Shown in pieces: positions 16,064 to 24,104 of a stretch of 64,000 bases of DNA; the first letter of the stretch is position 1; every line of letters starts with the position of its first letter. The notes under the pieces are model-generated. The model was not told the DNA's origin and ran no database searches. It saw nothing but the letters and a program-made list of their open reading frames with translations. A program made the translations under genes and the position numbers. Origin of the DNA: Clavibacter californiensis (GTDB lineage: Bacteria; Actinomycetota; Actinomycetes; Actinomycetales; Microbacteriaceae); assembly GCF_021952865.1 (NCBI RefSeq), contig NZ_CP040792.1, positions 806,001-870,000 on the forward strand. Reading direction: 5' to 3'.

Positions 16064-17122
16064 CTAGGTCCGCCGCCGCCTCGCCATCACCGCGCGCTGC
16101 AGCAGCACGAAGACCAGGAGGATCCCGCCGGTGATGATGGTGGTCGCCTCGGGCGGGATGCCGCCGTCACGCGTGATGAGCACGTTCATGAGGCCCAGCA
16201 CGAGGGCGCCGACGACCGAGCCGAGCACGAAGCCGACACCGCCGGTGAGGAGGGTGCCGCCGATCACGGTCGCGGCGATCGCGTCGAGCTCCCAGCCGAT
16301 GCCGGTGATGTTCTGCGCGCTGCCGAGGCGGGCCGTGTAGATGACGGAGGCGAGACCGGCGAGCGTGCCGCTGATCACGTAGACGGCGAGCTTGGTACGT
16401 CGCACGGGCAGGCCCATGAGCGCGGCCGACTGCTCGGATCCGCCCGTCGCGTACACGGTGCGGCCGAGGCGCGTGCGGTGCAGGACGAAGAACGCGACGG
16501 CCACTACGACGAGCGCGATGAGCACGCCGGGTGTCGTGACGAAGTCGTTCACCTTCGGGCCGTCGATGACCTTCATGTTCGTGGCGAGCGACCGGATCGG
16601 CGACGCGTCGTCGAGGCGCTCGGGCACGGTGCTGAGGATGGAGGCGAGCCCGCGGCCGAGGAACATCATCGCGAGCGTCGCGATGAACGGCTGCACGTCG
16701 AAGAACTGGATCAGCACGCCCGAGACCACGCCGGAGGCCGTGCCGATGAGGATCATCAGCACCATCACGACCCAGGGGTTCCAGCCGGCGTTCGCGAGCA
16801 GGACGCCCGCGACGCTGCTGACGGCGACGATCGCGCCGACGGATAGGTCGATGCCGCCCGTGAGGATCACGAAGGTGAGGCCCACCGCGAGCACGATGAC
16901 GTGCGCGTTGTTGATGAGGAGGTTCGACAGCGTCGCGGCCTGCAGGATGCGGCCGTACGCGATCTCGCCGTAGGCCAGCATCGCGAGCAGGATCACCAGG
17001 GCGGCGACCGTCGGCAGCGAGTCGAGGCGGAGGCGCATCCGTCGGCGCGGCGGCCGGGATGCGGTGCCCCTGCCCGGTGCGGGTGTCGGGGTCAGGGGCG
17101 GCTGGATCGTCGTGGCGCTCAT
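16064..17122 (-). CDS. yjfF: YjfF-like sugar ABC transporter permease
   Basis: A 352-residue CUT2-family permease with about 9 membrane helices and the family signature GLTFVILTGGIDLSVGAIVA. Its sequence is closest to Escherichia coli YjfF, one of the two permeases of the galactofuranose importer, in the helices around the signature and in the VIGGTLLTGGVG segment. An N-terminal Pro/Arg-rich cytoplasmic tail of about 30 residues precedes the first helix. The ATG at 17120-17122 overlaps the stop of the ytfT-like gene by 4 nt. It is the last importer gene; a short GC hairpin follows its stop. Confidence 0.85.
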   Translation of the reverse strand: MSATTIQPPLTPTPAPGRGTASRPPRRRMRLRLDSLPTVAALVILLAMLAYGEIAYGRILQAATLSNLLINNAHVIVLAVGLTFVILTGGIDLSVGAIVAVSSVAGVLLANAGWNPWVVMVLMILIGTASGVVSGVLIQFFDVQPFIATLAMMFLGRGLASILSTVPERLDDASPIRSLATNMKVIDGPKVNDFVTTPGVLIALVVVAVAFFVLHRTRLGRTVYATGGSEQSAALMGLPVRRTKLAVYVISGTLAGLASVIYTARLGSAQNITGIGWELDAIAATVIGGTLLTGGVGFVLGSVVGALVLGLMNVLITRDGGIPPEATTIITGGILLVFVLLQRAVMARRRRT

Positions 17123-18195
17123 GCGGGCACGGCCTCCTTCTCGGTCGGCACGGGGGTGGGCGCCGTCGGGCGGCGCCTCGTGAACAGCGCGCGGACGCGC
17201 CGGGACTGCAGGAGCACGATCGCGACGATCACGATCGCCTTGAAGGCGGGCGTGGCCGAGGACGAGACGCCGAGGAACACGACCGTCTTGTCGAGGGTCG
17301 CGATGAGGAGCGCGCCGACGGCGGCCCCGAGCAGGTGGAACTTGCCGCCGGCGAGCGAGGTGCCGCCGATGACCACCGCGAGGATCGCGTCGAGCTCCAG
17401 CTGGTAGCCGGTGCGGGAGACGTCGACCGTCATGACGCTGGCGGTGGCGAAGATCCCGGCGACTCCCGCGAGCAGGCCGCTCGCGATGTACGCGGTGAAC
17501 AGGAGCGCGCGTCGGTCGAGGCCGGCGAGGCGCGCGGCCTGCGGGTCCATGCCGATCGCCTCGATCATGAGCCCGAGGGCGCTGCGCCGCACGAGGACGG
17601 CGACGCCGATCGTGATGAGCACGGCCAGCAGGAACACCACCGGCAGCCCCACGAGGTAGCCGTTCGCGACCCAGCGGAACGGCTCGTTGGACGCGGCCGT
17701 GTTCTGCCCGGCCGTGATGACCTTCGCGAGCCCGCGGCCGGCGAGCATGATCACGAGGGTGCTGATGAACGGCTGCAGCCCCACGACGGAGACGAGCATG
17801 CCGTTCACGGCCCCGAGGATCCCGGCGATGAGGAGCGCGAGGCCCATCGCGCCGAGGGCGACGCCGAGCGAGTCGGATCCGGCGGCCTTCAGGAACTCCA
17901 TCGACACGGCGCCGGCGACCACCATGATCGAGCCGACGCTGAGGTCGATGCCGCCGGTCGCGATGACGAGGCACATGCCCACGGCGATCATGAGGACAGG
18001 CGCCGCGGCGCGGAGGATGTCGACGAGGTTGCCGACGAGGTTGCCCGTGTCCGGGTTCACCGACAGGGCGAGGTAGCCGGGGTCCTTGGCGACGTTCACG
18101 GCCAGCAGCAGGATGATCGCCACCGAACCCCAGAACCAGGGCCGGTGCAGCAGGTCGGCGAACGGGCGGGCGGTCGCGGTCTTGGTGCCGCTCAT
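17119..18195 (-). CDS. ytfT: YtfT-like sugar ABC transporter permease
   Basis: A 358-residue CUT2 permease. The block IAVGMCLVIATGGIDLSVGSI and the segment GRGLAKVITAGQN are nearly the same as in E. coli YtfT, the first permease of the galactofuranose transporter. About 9 or 10 helices are predicted, with ELDAILAVVIGGTSLAGG near the C terminus. It overlaps the ATPase gene upstream and the second permease gene downstream by 4 nt each, so the three are co-translated. With YjfF it should form the heterodimeric membrane channel. Confidence 0.88.
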   Translation of the reverse strand: MSGTKTATARPFADLLHRPWFWGSVAIILLLAVNVAKDPGYLALSVNPDTGNLVGNLVDILRAAAPVLMIAVGMCLVIATGGIDLSVGSIMVVAGAVSMEFLKAAGSDSLGVALGAMGLALLIAGILGAVNGMLVSVVGLQPFISTLVIMLAGRGLAKVITAGQNTAASNEPFRWVANGYLVGLPVVFLLAVLITIGVAVLVRRSALGLMIEAIGMDPQAARLAGLDRRALLFTAYIASGLLAGVAGIFATASVMTVDVSRTGYQLELDAILAVVIGGTSLAGGKFHLLGAAVGALLIATLDKTVVFLGVSSSATPAFKAIVIVAIVLLQSRRVRALFTRRRPTAPTPVPTEKEAVPA

Positions 18196-19799
18196 CGGCG
18201 GGCCTCCTCGGCGGATGCGGATGCGGATGCGGATGCGGGGTCGCGGGCGGGGTCCGGCACGGCGTCGAGGTCGACGACGGACATCCCCTCCTCGGCGATG
18301 GTGGTCACGATGGACTCGGCCGTCACGTCCGGCCCGGCCTCGAGCTCGGCGATCTTGCGGTGGTCCTTGAGCACGACGATGCGGTCGCTGAGGCGCACCA
18401 CCTCCTCGAGCTCCGAGGAGATGAAGACGACGGCGACGCCCGTGTCGGCGAGGGCCGCGACCTGCTCCTGGATCTCGGCCTTCGCGCCCACGTCGATCCC
18501 GCGGGTCGGCTCGTCGAGGATGAGCAGCTCCGGCTCGGTCGCGAGCCACCGCCCGAGCAGCACCTTCTGCTGGTTGCCGCCCGACAGGTTCCGGATGGGG
18601 CGGTCGGGGTCGGCCGGGCGCACGTTGAGCTCGGTCAGGTACTTGGAGACGATGCGGTCCTTCTCCTTGGCCGACAGCGGCCGGGCCCAGCCGCGCTTCG
18701 CCTGCACGGCGAGCACCAGGTTCTCCCGCACGCTGAGGTCGCGGATGATGCCCTCGTCGCGGCGGTTCTCGCTGGAGAACGCGATGCGGCGCTTCAGCGC
18801 CTTGGCGGGGGAGGTGATGGCGACGGATGCGCCGTCCATGGTGACGGATCCCGAGTCGGGCCGGTCGACGCCGTAGAGGAGGCGCGCGAGCTCGGTGCGG
18901 CCGGAGCCGAGGAGGCCGGCGAGGCCCACGACCTCGCCGCGGCGCAGCTCGATGTCGGTCGCGTCGAGCGACCCCTTCCGGCCGAGGCCGGTGGCGCGGT
19001 AGACGGGCTCGCCGTCGGCGACCCGACGGCTGGCGCGCTCGCGGTCGAGGGAGCGGAGAGCCTGCAGGTCCTTGCCGATCATCTGGGCGATGAGGCCGGC
19101 CCGGTCGATGTCGCGGGTGAGGTGCTCGCCGACGCGCTTGCCGTTGCGGAGCACGGTGAGGCGGTCGCTGATCGCGAAGACCTGGTCGAGGAAGTGGGAG
19201 ACGAAGAGGATGGCGACGCCCTCGTCGCGGAGGCGGCGCATCACGCGGAAGAGGCCCTCGACCTCATCGGCGTCGAGGCTGGAGGTGGGCTCGTCGAGGA
19301 TGAGCACCTTCGCGTCGATGACGGTGGCGCGGCTGATCGCGACGAGCTGCTGCAGCGCGAGGCTGAGCGAGGAGAGGGGGGTGCGCGGATCCAGGTGGCC
19401 GAGCCCCACGCGGGCCAGCACCTCGGAGGCGGCCGCGTGCGTGCCCTTCCAGTCGATGCCGAACCGGCCGCGGCGCTCGTGGCCGAGCATGACGTTCTCG
19501 CCGATGGTGAGGTTCCCGCAGAGGTTGACCTCCTGGTAGACCGTGGAGATGCCCGCGGCCTGCGCGTCGGCGGTGCCGGAGAGGCGGCGCTCGGTGCCGT
19601 CGACGACGACCGTGCCGGAGTCGATCCCGTAGACGCCCGTGAGCGCCTTGATCAACGTCGACTTGCCGGCGCCGTTCTCGCCCATGAGCGTGTGGACCTC
19701 GCCGGGGAAGAGGCGGAGGTCGACCCCGTCGAGCGCCTTGACGCCCGGGAAGGAGATGGTGATGCCCCGCATCTCGACGATGGGGATGGGTGCCTGCAT
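18192..19799 (-). CDS. ytfR: YtfR-like sugar ABC transporter ATP-binding protein
   Basis: A 535-residue protein with two fused ATPase domains, as in all CUT2 systems. In domain 1, Walker A is GENGAGKST (40-48), the signature is the variant LSLALQQL, and Walker B is VLILDEPTSS. In domain 2, Walker A is the degenerate GLLGSGRTEL usual for the family, the signature is LSGGNQQ, and Walker B is LLILDEPTRG. The C terminus ends in a PASASASASAE run encoded by four tandem GGATGC units (18213-18236, plus-strand reading). It follows the binding protein gene after a 114-nt gap holding a perfect 13-bp hairpin, and overlaps the ytfT-like gene by 4 nt. Confidence 0.92.
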   Translation of the reverse strand: MQAPIPIVEMRGITISFPGVKALDGVDLRLFPGEVHTLMGENGAGKSTLIKALTGVYGIDSGTVVVDGTERRLSGTADAQAAGISTVYQEVNLCGNLTIGENVMLGHERRGRFGIDWKGTHAAASEVLARVGLGHLDPRTPLSSLSLALQQLVAISRATVIDAKVLILDEPTSSLDADEVEGLFRVMRRLRDEGVAILFVSHFLDQVFAISDRLTVLRNGKRVGEHLTRDIDRAGLIAQMIGKDLQALRSLDRERASRRVADGEPVYRATGLGRKGSLDATDIELRRGEVVGLAGLLGSGRTELARLLYGVDRPDSGSVTMDGASVAITSPAKALKRRIAFSSENRRDEGIIRDLSVRENLVLAVQAKRGWARPLSAKEKDRIVSKYLTELNVRPADPDRPIRNLSGGNQQKVLLGRWLATEPELLILDEPTRGIDVGAKAEIQEQVAALADTGVAVVFISSELEEVVRLSDRIVVLKDHRKIAELEAGPDVTAESIVTTIAEEGMSVVDLDAVPDPARDPASASASASAEEARR

Positions 19800-19862
19800 G
19801 GCGCGTGCTCCTTGTCTGCCGGGCGCCGGCTGCGCGCGGCAGCGGGGCTCTCGACGGGCGGG

Positions 19863-19893
19863 GGCGGCGGGGCGGGTGATCCGCCCCGCCGCC
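19863..19893 (-). terminator. Perfect 13-bp hairpin between binding protein and ATPase genes
   Basis: GGCGGCGGGGCGG (19863-19875) pairs perfectly with CCGCCCCGCCGCC (19881-19893) around a 5-nt loop. It lies just after the ytfQ-like stop and before the ytfR-like start, on the transcribed strand. In ABC operons such intercistronic hairpins commonly act as partial terminators or RNA-stability elements that keep binding protein levels above those of the membrane components. Confidence 0.65.
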
Positions 19894-19913
19894 GTGTGTT
19901 CCGTGCGGGCGGG

Positions 19914-20918
19914 TTAGAACTTCCGGTCGGGCAGCGCGGAGGCGGCCTTCTCGGGCGAGTCGAACGTGTCCGACGGGACGACGATCGAGGACTCGACGCT
20001 CTCGCCGGCGAGCAGCGACTTGACGGCCGTGAGGGCGGTGTCGCCGAACAGCGGGTTGTACTCGGCGACGAAGCTGAGCTGGCCGTCGGCCAGGGCCTGC
20101 AGCGCGCTCTTGGTGCCGTCGATGGTCGCGATCTTCACGTCCTTGCCGGGCGTGAGGCCCGCCTCCTGGACGGCCTGGACGGCGCCGAGGCCCATCTCGT
20201 CGTTCTGCGCGAAGACCATCTGCACGTCGTTGTTGTTCGACTTGAGCACGGTCTCGAAGACGCTCTTGGCCTCCTCGGTCGACCAGTTGGCGGTCTGCGC
20301 GCCGATCTTCGTGAAGGCGGTGTCGGCGCCGATGACGTCGTTCCAGCCCTCGTTGCGCTCGTTGACGACCGAGACGCCCGCGGGTCCCTCGAGCGTGAAG
20401 TACTTGCCGCCCTCGGGCAGCGCGGTCTTCGCCCAGTCGGCGACCGACTCGCTCACGGCGATGTTGTCGGGCGCGATGCGGGTCGCGTAGAGCGAGGTGT
20501 CGTCCGGCTCGATGCCGCGGTCGATGAGGACCACGGGGATCTCGGCCTCCTTGGCGCGCTCGAGCGAGTCCTCCCAGCCGGAGCCCTCGGTGGCCGAGAG
20601 CAGGATCACGTCGACGCCCTCGTCGACGAACGACGTGAACGCGTCGATCTGCGACTTCTGGTCGTTGTTGGTGGCCGGCGCGTACTTGAGGTCGAACCCG
20701 GCCTCCTTCGTGAAGGTGTCCTGGATGTTCTTCTCGTTGGCCTGGCGCCAGGCGCCCTCGGGGCCGACGGCGACGAACCCGACGGTGGTGGTCTCGCCGC
20801 CGCTGTCGGCCGCGCCGCCCGCGGTGTCTCCGGTGCCCGAGTTGCTCGAGCAGGCCGCGAGTCCGAGGGCGATGGCCCCGGCTGCGGCGATTGTGGCGAT
20901 GCGCCTCTTCGTGAACAT
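19914..20918 (-). CDS. ytfQ: YtfQ-like sugar-binding lipoprotein
   Basis: A 334-residue periplasmic-binding-protein-like lipoprotein. The signal sequence ends in a lipobox, LAAC, with the lipidated Cys at 23. The mature domain resembles E. coli YtfQ: VGFVAVGPEGAWRQANEKN, IDAFTSFVDEGVDVI, EIPVVLIDRGI and DDTSLYATRIAPDNI line up with that protein. YtfQ binds galactofuranose; the real ligand here may be another furanose such as L-arabinofuranose. A strong ribosome site (AAGGAGGAGA) precedes the ATG. The promoter about 100 nt upstream carries a perfect LacI-type palindrome, and a small hairpin (20959-20976) lies in the leader. Confidence 0.9.
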   Translation of the reverse strand: MFTKRRIATIAAAGAIALGLAACSSNSGTGDTAGGAADSGGETTTVGFVAVGPEGAWRQANEKNIQDTFTKEAGFDLKYAPATNNDQKSQIDAFTSFVDEGVDVILLSATEGSGWEDSLERAKEAEIPVVLIDRGIEPDDTSLYATRIAPDNIAVSESVADWAKTALPEGGKYFTLEGPAGVSVVNERNEGWNDVIGADTAFTKIGAQTANWSTEEAKSVFETVLKSNNNDVQMVFAQNDEMGLGAVQAVQEAGLTPGKDVKIATIDGTKSALQALADGQLSFVAEYNPLFGDTALTAVKSLLAGESVESSIVVPSDTFDSPEKAASALPDRKF

Positions 20919-20958
20919 GTATCTCCTCCTTGAGATGTCGGGACTACTGCGTCCCGTT

Positions 20959-20976
20959 CCGGTCCTCGGGGACCGG
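20959..20976 (-). promoter_or_regulatory. Leader hairpin of ytfQ-like mRNA
   Basis: CCGGTCC (20959-20965) and GGACCGG (20970-20976) form a 7-bp stem with a 4-nt loop in the predicted 5' leader, 41 nt before the start codon. It may stabilise the mRNA; no riboswitch-like structure is apparent. Confidence 0.4.
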
Positions 20977-21016
20977 CCGTGCTGCGGTTGCGCGGGGTGC
21001 TGCCGCGTGCTCGGGA

Positions 21017-21030
21017 TGTTACCGGTAACA
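21017..21030. promoter_or_regulatory. Perfect LacI-type operator overlapping the ytfQ promoter
   Basis: TGTTACCGGTAACA is a perfect 14-bp palindrome with a central CG, the usual form of LacI/GalR-family sites. On the minus strand it overlaps a possible -10 (TAACAT, 21016-21021), with TTGTGC as -35 (21040-21045) and 18 nt between. Binding would block RNA polymerase. The LacI-family gene at 22850-23872 is the obvious regulator. A nearly identical site lies at 59811-59824. Confidence 0.8.
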
Positions 21031-21067
21031 GTCCTTGCCGCACAAGGCCTGTCTCACCGAGGACACC

Positions 21068-22726
21068 TCAGGGGCGCAACGTCGGCAGCGGGAAGTCCGC
21101 CTCGTCGTCCTCGTCGGCGGGCGCCGCGATCAGCTCGACGAGCGTGTCGACCGTCACGCCCGGCCCGTTGGCCAGCTCGCCGATCTTCTCCCGGTCCTTG
21201 AGCACGACGATCCGGTCGCTCACGCGCACGAGCTCATCGAACGCGCTCGAGATGAACACCACGGCGACGCCCTCGAGCGCGAGCTGCGCGATGTGCGCCT
21301 GGATGTCGACCTTCGCGCGGATGTCGACGCCGCGGGTCGGCTCGTCGAGGATCAGCACGCGCGGCCGGATCGCGAGCCAGCGCGCGAGCAGCACCTTCTG
21401 CTGGTTGCCGCCGGAGAGCTGGCCGGCGGGCGTCGCGGGATCCGCCGGCGTGATGCCGAAGTGCTCGATGTGCCGCTCGACGAGGTCCTCGCGCTCGGCC
21501 TTGGAGAGCGGATGCGCCCAGCCGCGCAGCGCCTGCAGCGCGAGCACGATGTTCTCGCGCACGCTCAGCTCGCCGATGAGTCCCTCGGCGCCGCGGTCCT
21601 CGGCGGAGAGGGCCACGCGGTTCCGCAGCGCGTCGGCCGGCCGGTCGATCACGATGTCGCGCCCGCCGAGCGTCACCACGCCGCCGTCGGCCCGGTCGGC
21701 GCCCGCGAGCAGGCGCGCGAGCTCGGTGCGGCCGGATCCGCGGAGGCCCGCGATGCCCACCACCTCGCCCGGGTGCAGCTCGAGGTCCACCGGCCGCAGC
21801 ATCCCGCGCCGGCTGACGCCCGCGGCGCGGTACAGCGGGGGCCCGACGGGATCCACGCGGTGCGCCCGCCGCTGCGAGCCGATGCGCGTGAGGTGCGCCA
21901 CGTCCGAGCCGATCATGCGCGCGATCAGCTCGGCCCGGTCGATCTCGTGCGGCAGGTGGTCGCTCACCTTCACGCCGCCGCGGAGCACGGTCATCCGGTC
22001 GCTGAGGGCCAGCACCTGCTCGAGGAAGTGGGAGACGAACAGGATCGCGACGCCCTGGTCACGGAGGCGGCGGATCACCTGGAACAGGCGCGCCACGTCG
22101 TCGGCGTCGAGGCTGGAGGTGGGCTCGTCGAGCACCAGCACGCGCGGCCGGTCGACCATGGCGCGGGCGATGGAGACGAGCTGGCGGCTGGCGGGGGAGA
22201 GGTCGGAGAGGCGGTCGCGCGGATCCAGGTCCGCGAGGCCGAGCTCGGCGAGCATCGCGGCCGCACGCGCGTGGGTGGCGCGCCAGGAGATGCCGAGGCG
22301 GCCGTGCGCCTCGTGGCCGAGCATCACGTTCTCGCCGACGCTGAGGTTCTCGACGAGGTGCGACTCCTGGAACGCGGCCTGGATCCCGAGGGCGCGCGCG
22401 TCCGCCGGCCCGCCGAGCCGCACGGGCTCGCCGTCGACGAGGATCTCACCCGACCGGATCCGATGCACGCCGAGCAGCGCCTTGATGAGCGTGGACTTGC
22501 CTGCGCCGTTCTCGCCGAGCAGCGCGTGCACCTCGCCGGGGTGGAGGTCGAGGTCGACGCCGTCGAGCGCGACGCCGTTCGGGAACGCGACGGTGATGCC
22601 GCGCATGCGCACGGTGGGACCGGTCGGGGACGAGCCCCGCGCGGAGCGGCCGGGCGCGGGCGCGGGCACGGTCGGGGCCGTCGTGCCGGTCGGGCGGCTC
22701 GTGGGCGATCCCCATGCGTGACGCAC
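21068..22726 (-). CDS. Second CUT2 sugar ABC transporter ATP-binding protein
   Basis: A 552-residue double-ATPase protein, a clear paralogue of the YtfR-like protein at 18192. Domain 1 has GENGAGKST (71-79), LSPASRQL and VLVLDEPTSS; domain 2 has GLRGSGRTEL, LSGGNQQ and VLILDEPTRG, so both sites look as functional as in the family. It carries a Pro/Thr-rich N-terminal extension of 38 residues; M41 is an alternative start. It lies between the lacI-like gene (124 nt upstream) and the ytfQ operon, with no permease or binding protein of its own. It may serve the same permeases or another importer elsewhere. Confidence 0.88.
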   Translation of the reverse strand: MRHAWGSPTSRPTGTTAPTVPAPAPGRSARGSSPTGPTVRMRGITVAFPNGVALDGVDLDLHPGEVHALLGENGAGKSTLIKALLGVHRIRSGEILVDGEPVRLGGPADARALGIQAAFQESHLVENLSVGENVMLGHEAHGRLGISWRATHARAAAMLAELGLADLDPRDRLSDLSPASRQLVSIARAMVDRPRVLVLDEPTSSLDADDVARLFQVIRRLRDQGVAILFVSHFLEQVLALSDRMTVLRGGVKVSDHLPHEIDRAELIARMIGSDVAHLTRIGSQRRAHRVDPVGPPLYRAAGVSRRGMLRPVDLELHPGEVVGIAGLRGSGRTELARLLAGADRADGGVVTLGGRDIVIDRPADALRNRVALSAEDRGAEGLIGELSVRENIVLALQALRGWAHPLSKAEREDLVERHIEHFGITPADPATPAGQLSGGNQQKVLLARWLAIRPRVLILDEPTRGVDIRAKVDIQAHIAQLALEGVAVVFISSAFDELVRVSDRIVVLKDREKIGELANGPGVTVDTLVELIAAPADEDDEADFPLPTLRP

Positions 22727-22849
22727 CTGCTGCTCCTCGGTCTCCGGGCCGTCGTGGCCGCGCGCCGGGTGGTGCCGGCTGGCTCGACTGTAGCGGCCGG
22801 GATCGGCCCCGGCGAGGGGCGGGGGCGCCGGAACCCCCTGGTGTCGGAT

Positions 22850-23872
22850 TCAGTCCACGTGGCGGGCGGCGGCGCTGGAGTCGCGCACGATGAGCTCGGC
22901 CGGGATCCGCGTCGCCTGCGGGATCTCGCGCCCCTCGATCGCGGCGATGAGCACGTCGACCACGAGCGATCCGAGCGCCGGGAAGTCCTGCCGGACGGTC
23001 GTGAGCGGCGGGAGGAAGTGGCGCGAGACGGGCAGGTCGTCGAAGCCGACGACGCTGAGGTCCTCCGGCACGCGGATCCCGCGGTCGTGCAGCCCGTGGA
23101 TCACGCCGAGCGCCATCTCGTCGTTCGCCACGAAGACCGCCGTGTACTCCGGCACCGCGGTGAGCCTCTTCGCGAAGTCGTAGCCGAAGTCGCTCGACCA
23201 GTCGCCGATCACGATGGGCCGCTCGCGCATGCCCCACGCCCGGGTGCGCGCGTGGAAGGCGCGCTCGCGGGCGCGCGCGTCGAGCCAGTCGAGCGGGCCC
23301 GAGACGTGCAGCACGTCGCGGTGGCCGAGGCTCGCGAGGTGGTCGACCGCGAGGCGCGTGCCCGCGGACTGGTCGACCGAGACCGTGAGGAACGCCGGAT
23401 CCTTCTCGGCCTTCACCACGAGCGTCGGCAGCCCGGTCGTGATGGTGCGGAGCACGGCGACGGACGACGAGCGCGGCGCGACCACGCACAGCGCGTCGAT
23501 GCCCTGGCTGGTCAGGTGGCGCACGGCCTCCTCGGGCGTCGCGTCCTCGTCGTCGCGCAGGGCGAACGACGCGACCGAGTAGCCGCCGTCGCGCGCCGAC
23601 CGCTCGATGGCCCGCAGGATGCTCGACGGCCCGAACTCCACGGCGCTCTCGATGAGCACGCCGATGCGCAGCGCCTGCTGCGTGACGAGCTGCCGGGCCG
23701 CGCTGTTCGGCCGGAAGTCGAGCTCCGCCACGACCTCGAGCACGCGCTGCCGGGTCGACTCCTTCACCTGCGGGTGCCCGTTGAGCACGCGCGACACCGT
23801 CATGTGCGAGACCCCCGCGCGCTCCGCGACCTCGCGGAGCCCGAGCCGCTCGCCGCCGCTCCTGATGCTCAC
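22850..23872 (-). CDS. LacI/GalR family transcriptional regulator
   Basis: A 340-residue repressor with the DNA-binding domain at residues 11-60 (LREVAERAGVSHMTVSRVLNGHP) including the hinge helix region RPNSAARQL, followed by a sugar-sensing periplasmic-binding-like domain (VGFDDLPVSRHFLPPLTTV). The chosen start is GTG at 23870-23872, with GGAG 5 nt away; an ATG 18 nt upstream at 23890 is preceded by GGAGG at too short a distance. The gene is followed by the extra ATPase and the YtfQRT-YjfF operon, and is divergent from the phosphoketolase gene. It most likely binds TGTTACCGGTAACA at 21017 and the similar site at 59811. Confidence 0.9.
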   Translation of the reverse strand: MSIRSGGERLGLREVAERAGVSHMTVSRVLNGHPQVKESTRQRVLEVVAELDFRPNSAARQLVTQQALRIGVLIESAVEFGPSSILRAIERSARDGGYSVASFALRDDEDATPEEAVRHLTSQGIDALCVVAPRSSSVAVLRTITTGLPTLVVKAEKDPAFLTVSVDQSAGTRLAVDHLASLGHRDVLHVSGPLDWLDARARERAFHARTRAWGMRERPIVIGDWSSDFGYDFAKRLTAVPEYTAVFVANDEMALGVIHGLHDRGIRVPEDLSVVGFDDLPVSRHFLPPLTTVRQDFPALGSLVVDVLIAAIEGREIPQATRIPAELIVRDSSAAARHVD

Positions 23873-24104
23873 CCGTGCTCCATCCGGCATCCTCCGAGGC
23901 GGCGACGGACGTCGCGCCCGCCGGGTCGCGGGCTGGTCGGATCCCCATTGCTGGGCACACCCTACCGGGGCGGATCCGCGCGGGGCCGGGTGCGATGACC
24001 GCCGGGCACTCGCTCGACCCGTCCGACGAGCCCGCCCCCTGCGAGCCCGCTGACCGGATCGTGCGACCCCGGGACACCCGCCACCCGCCGCCGTAGGCTG
24101 ATGC

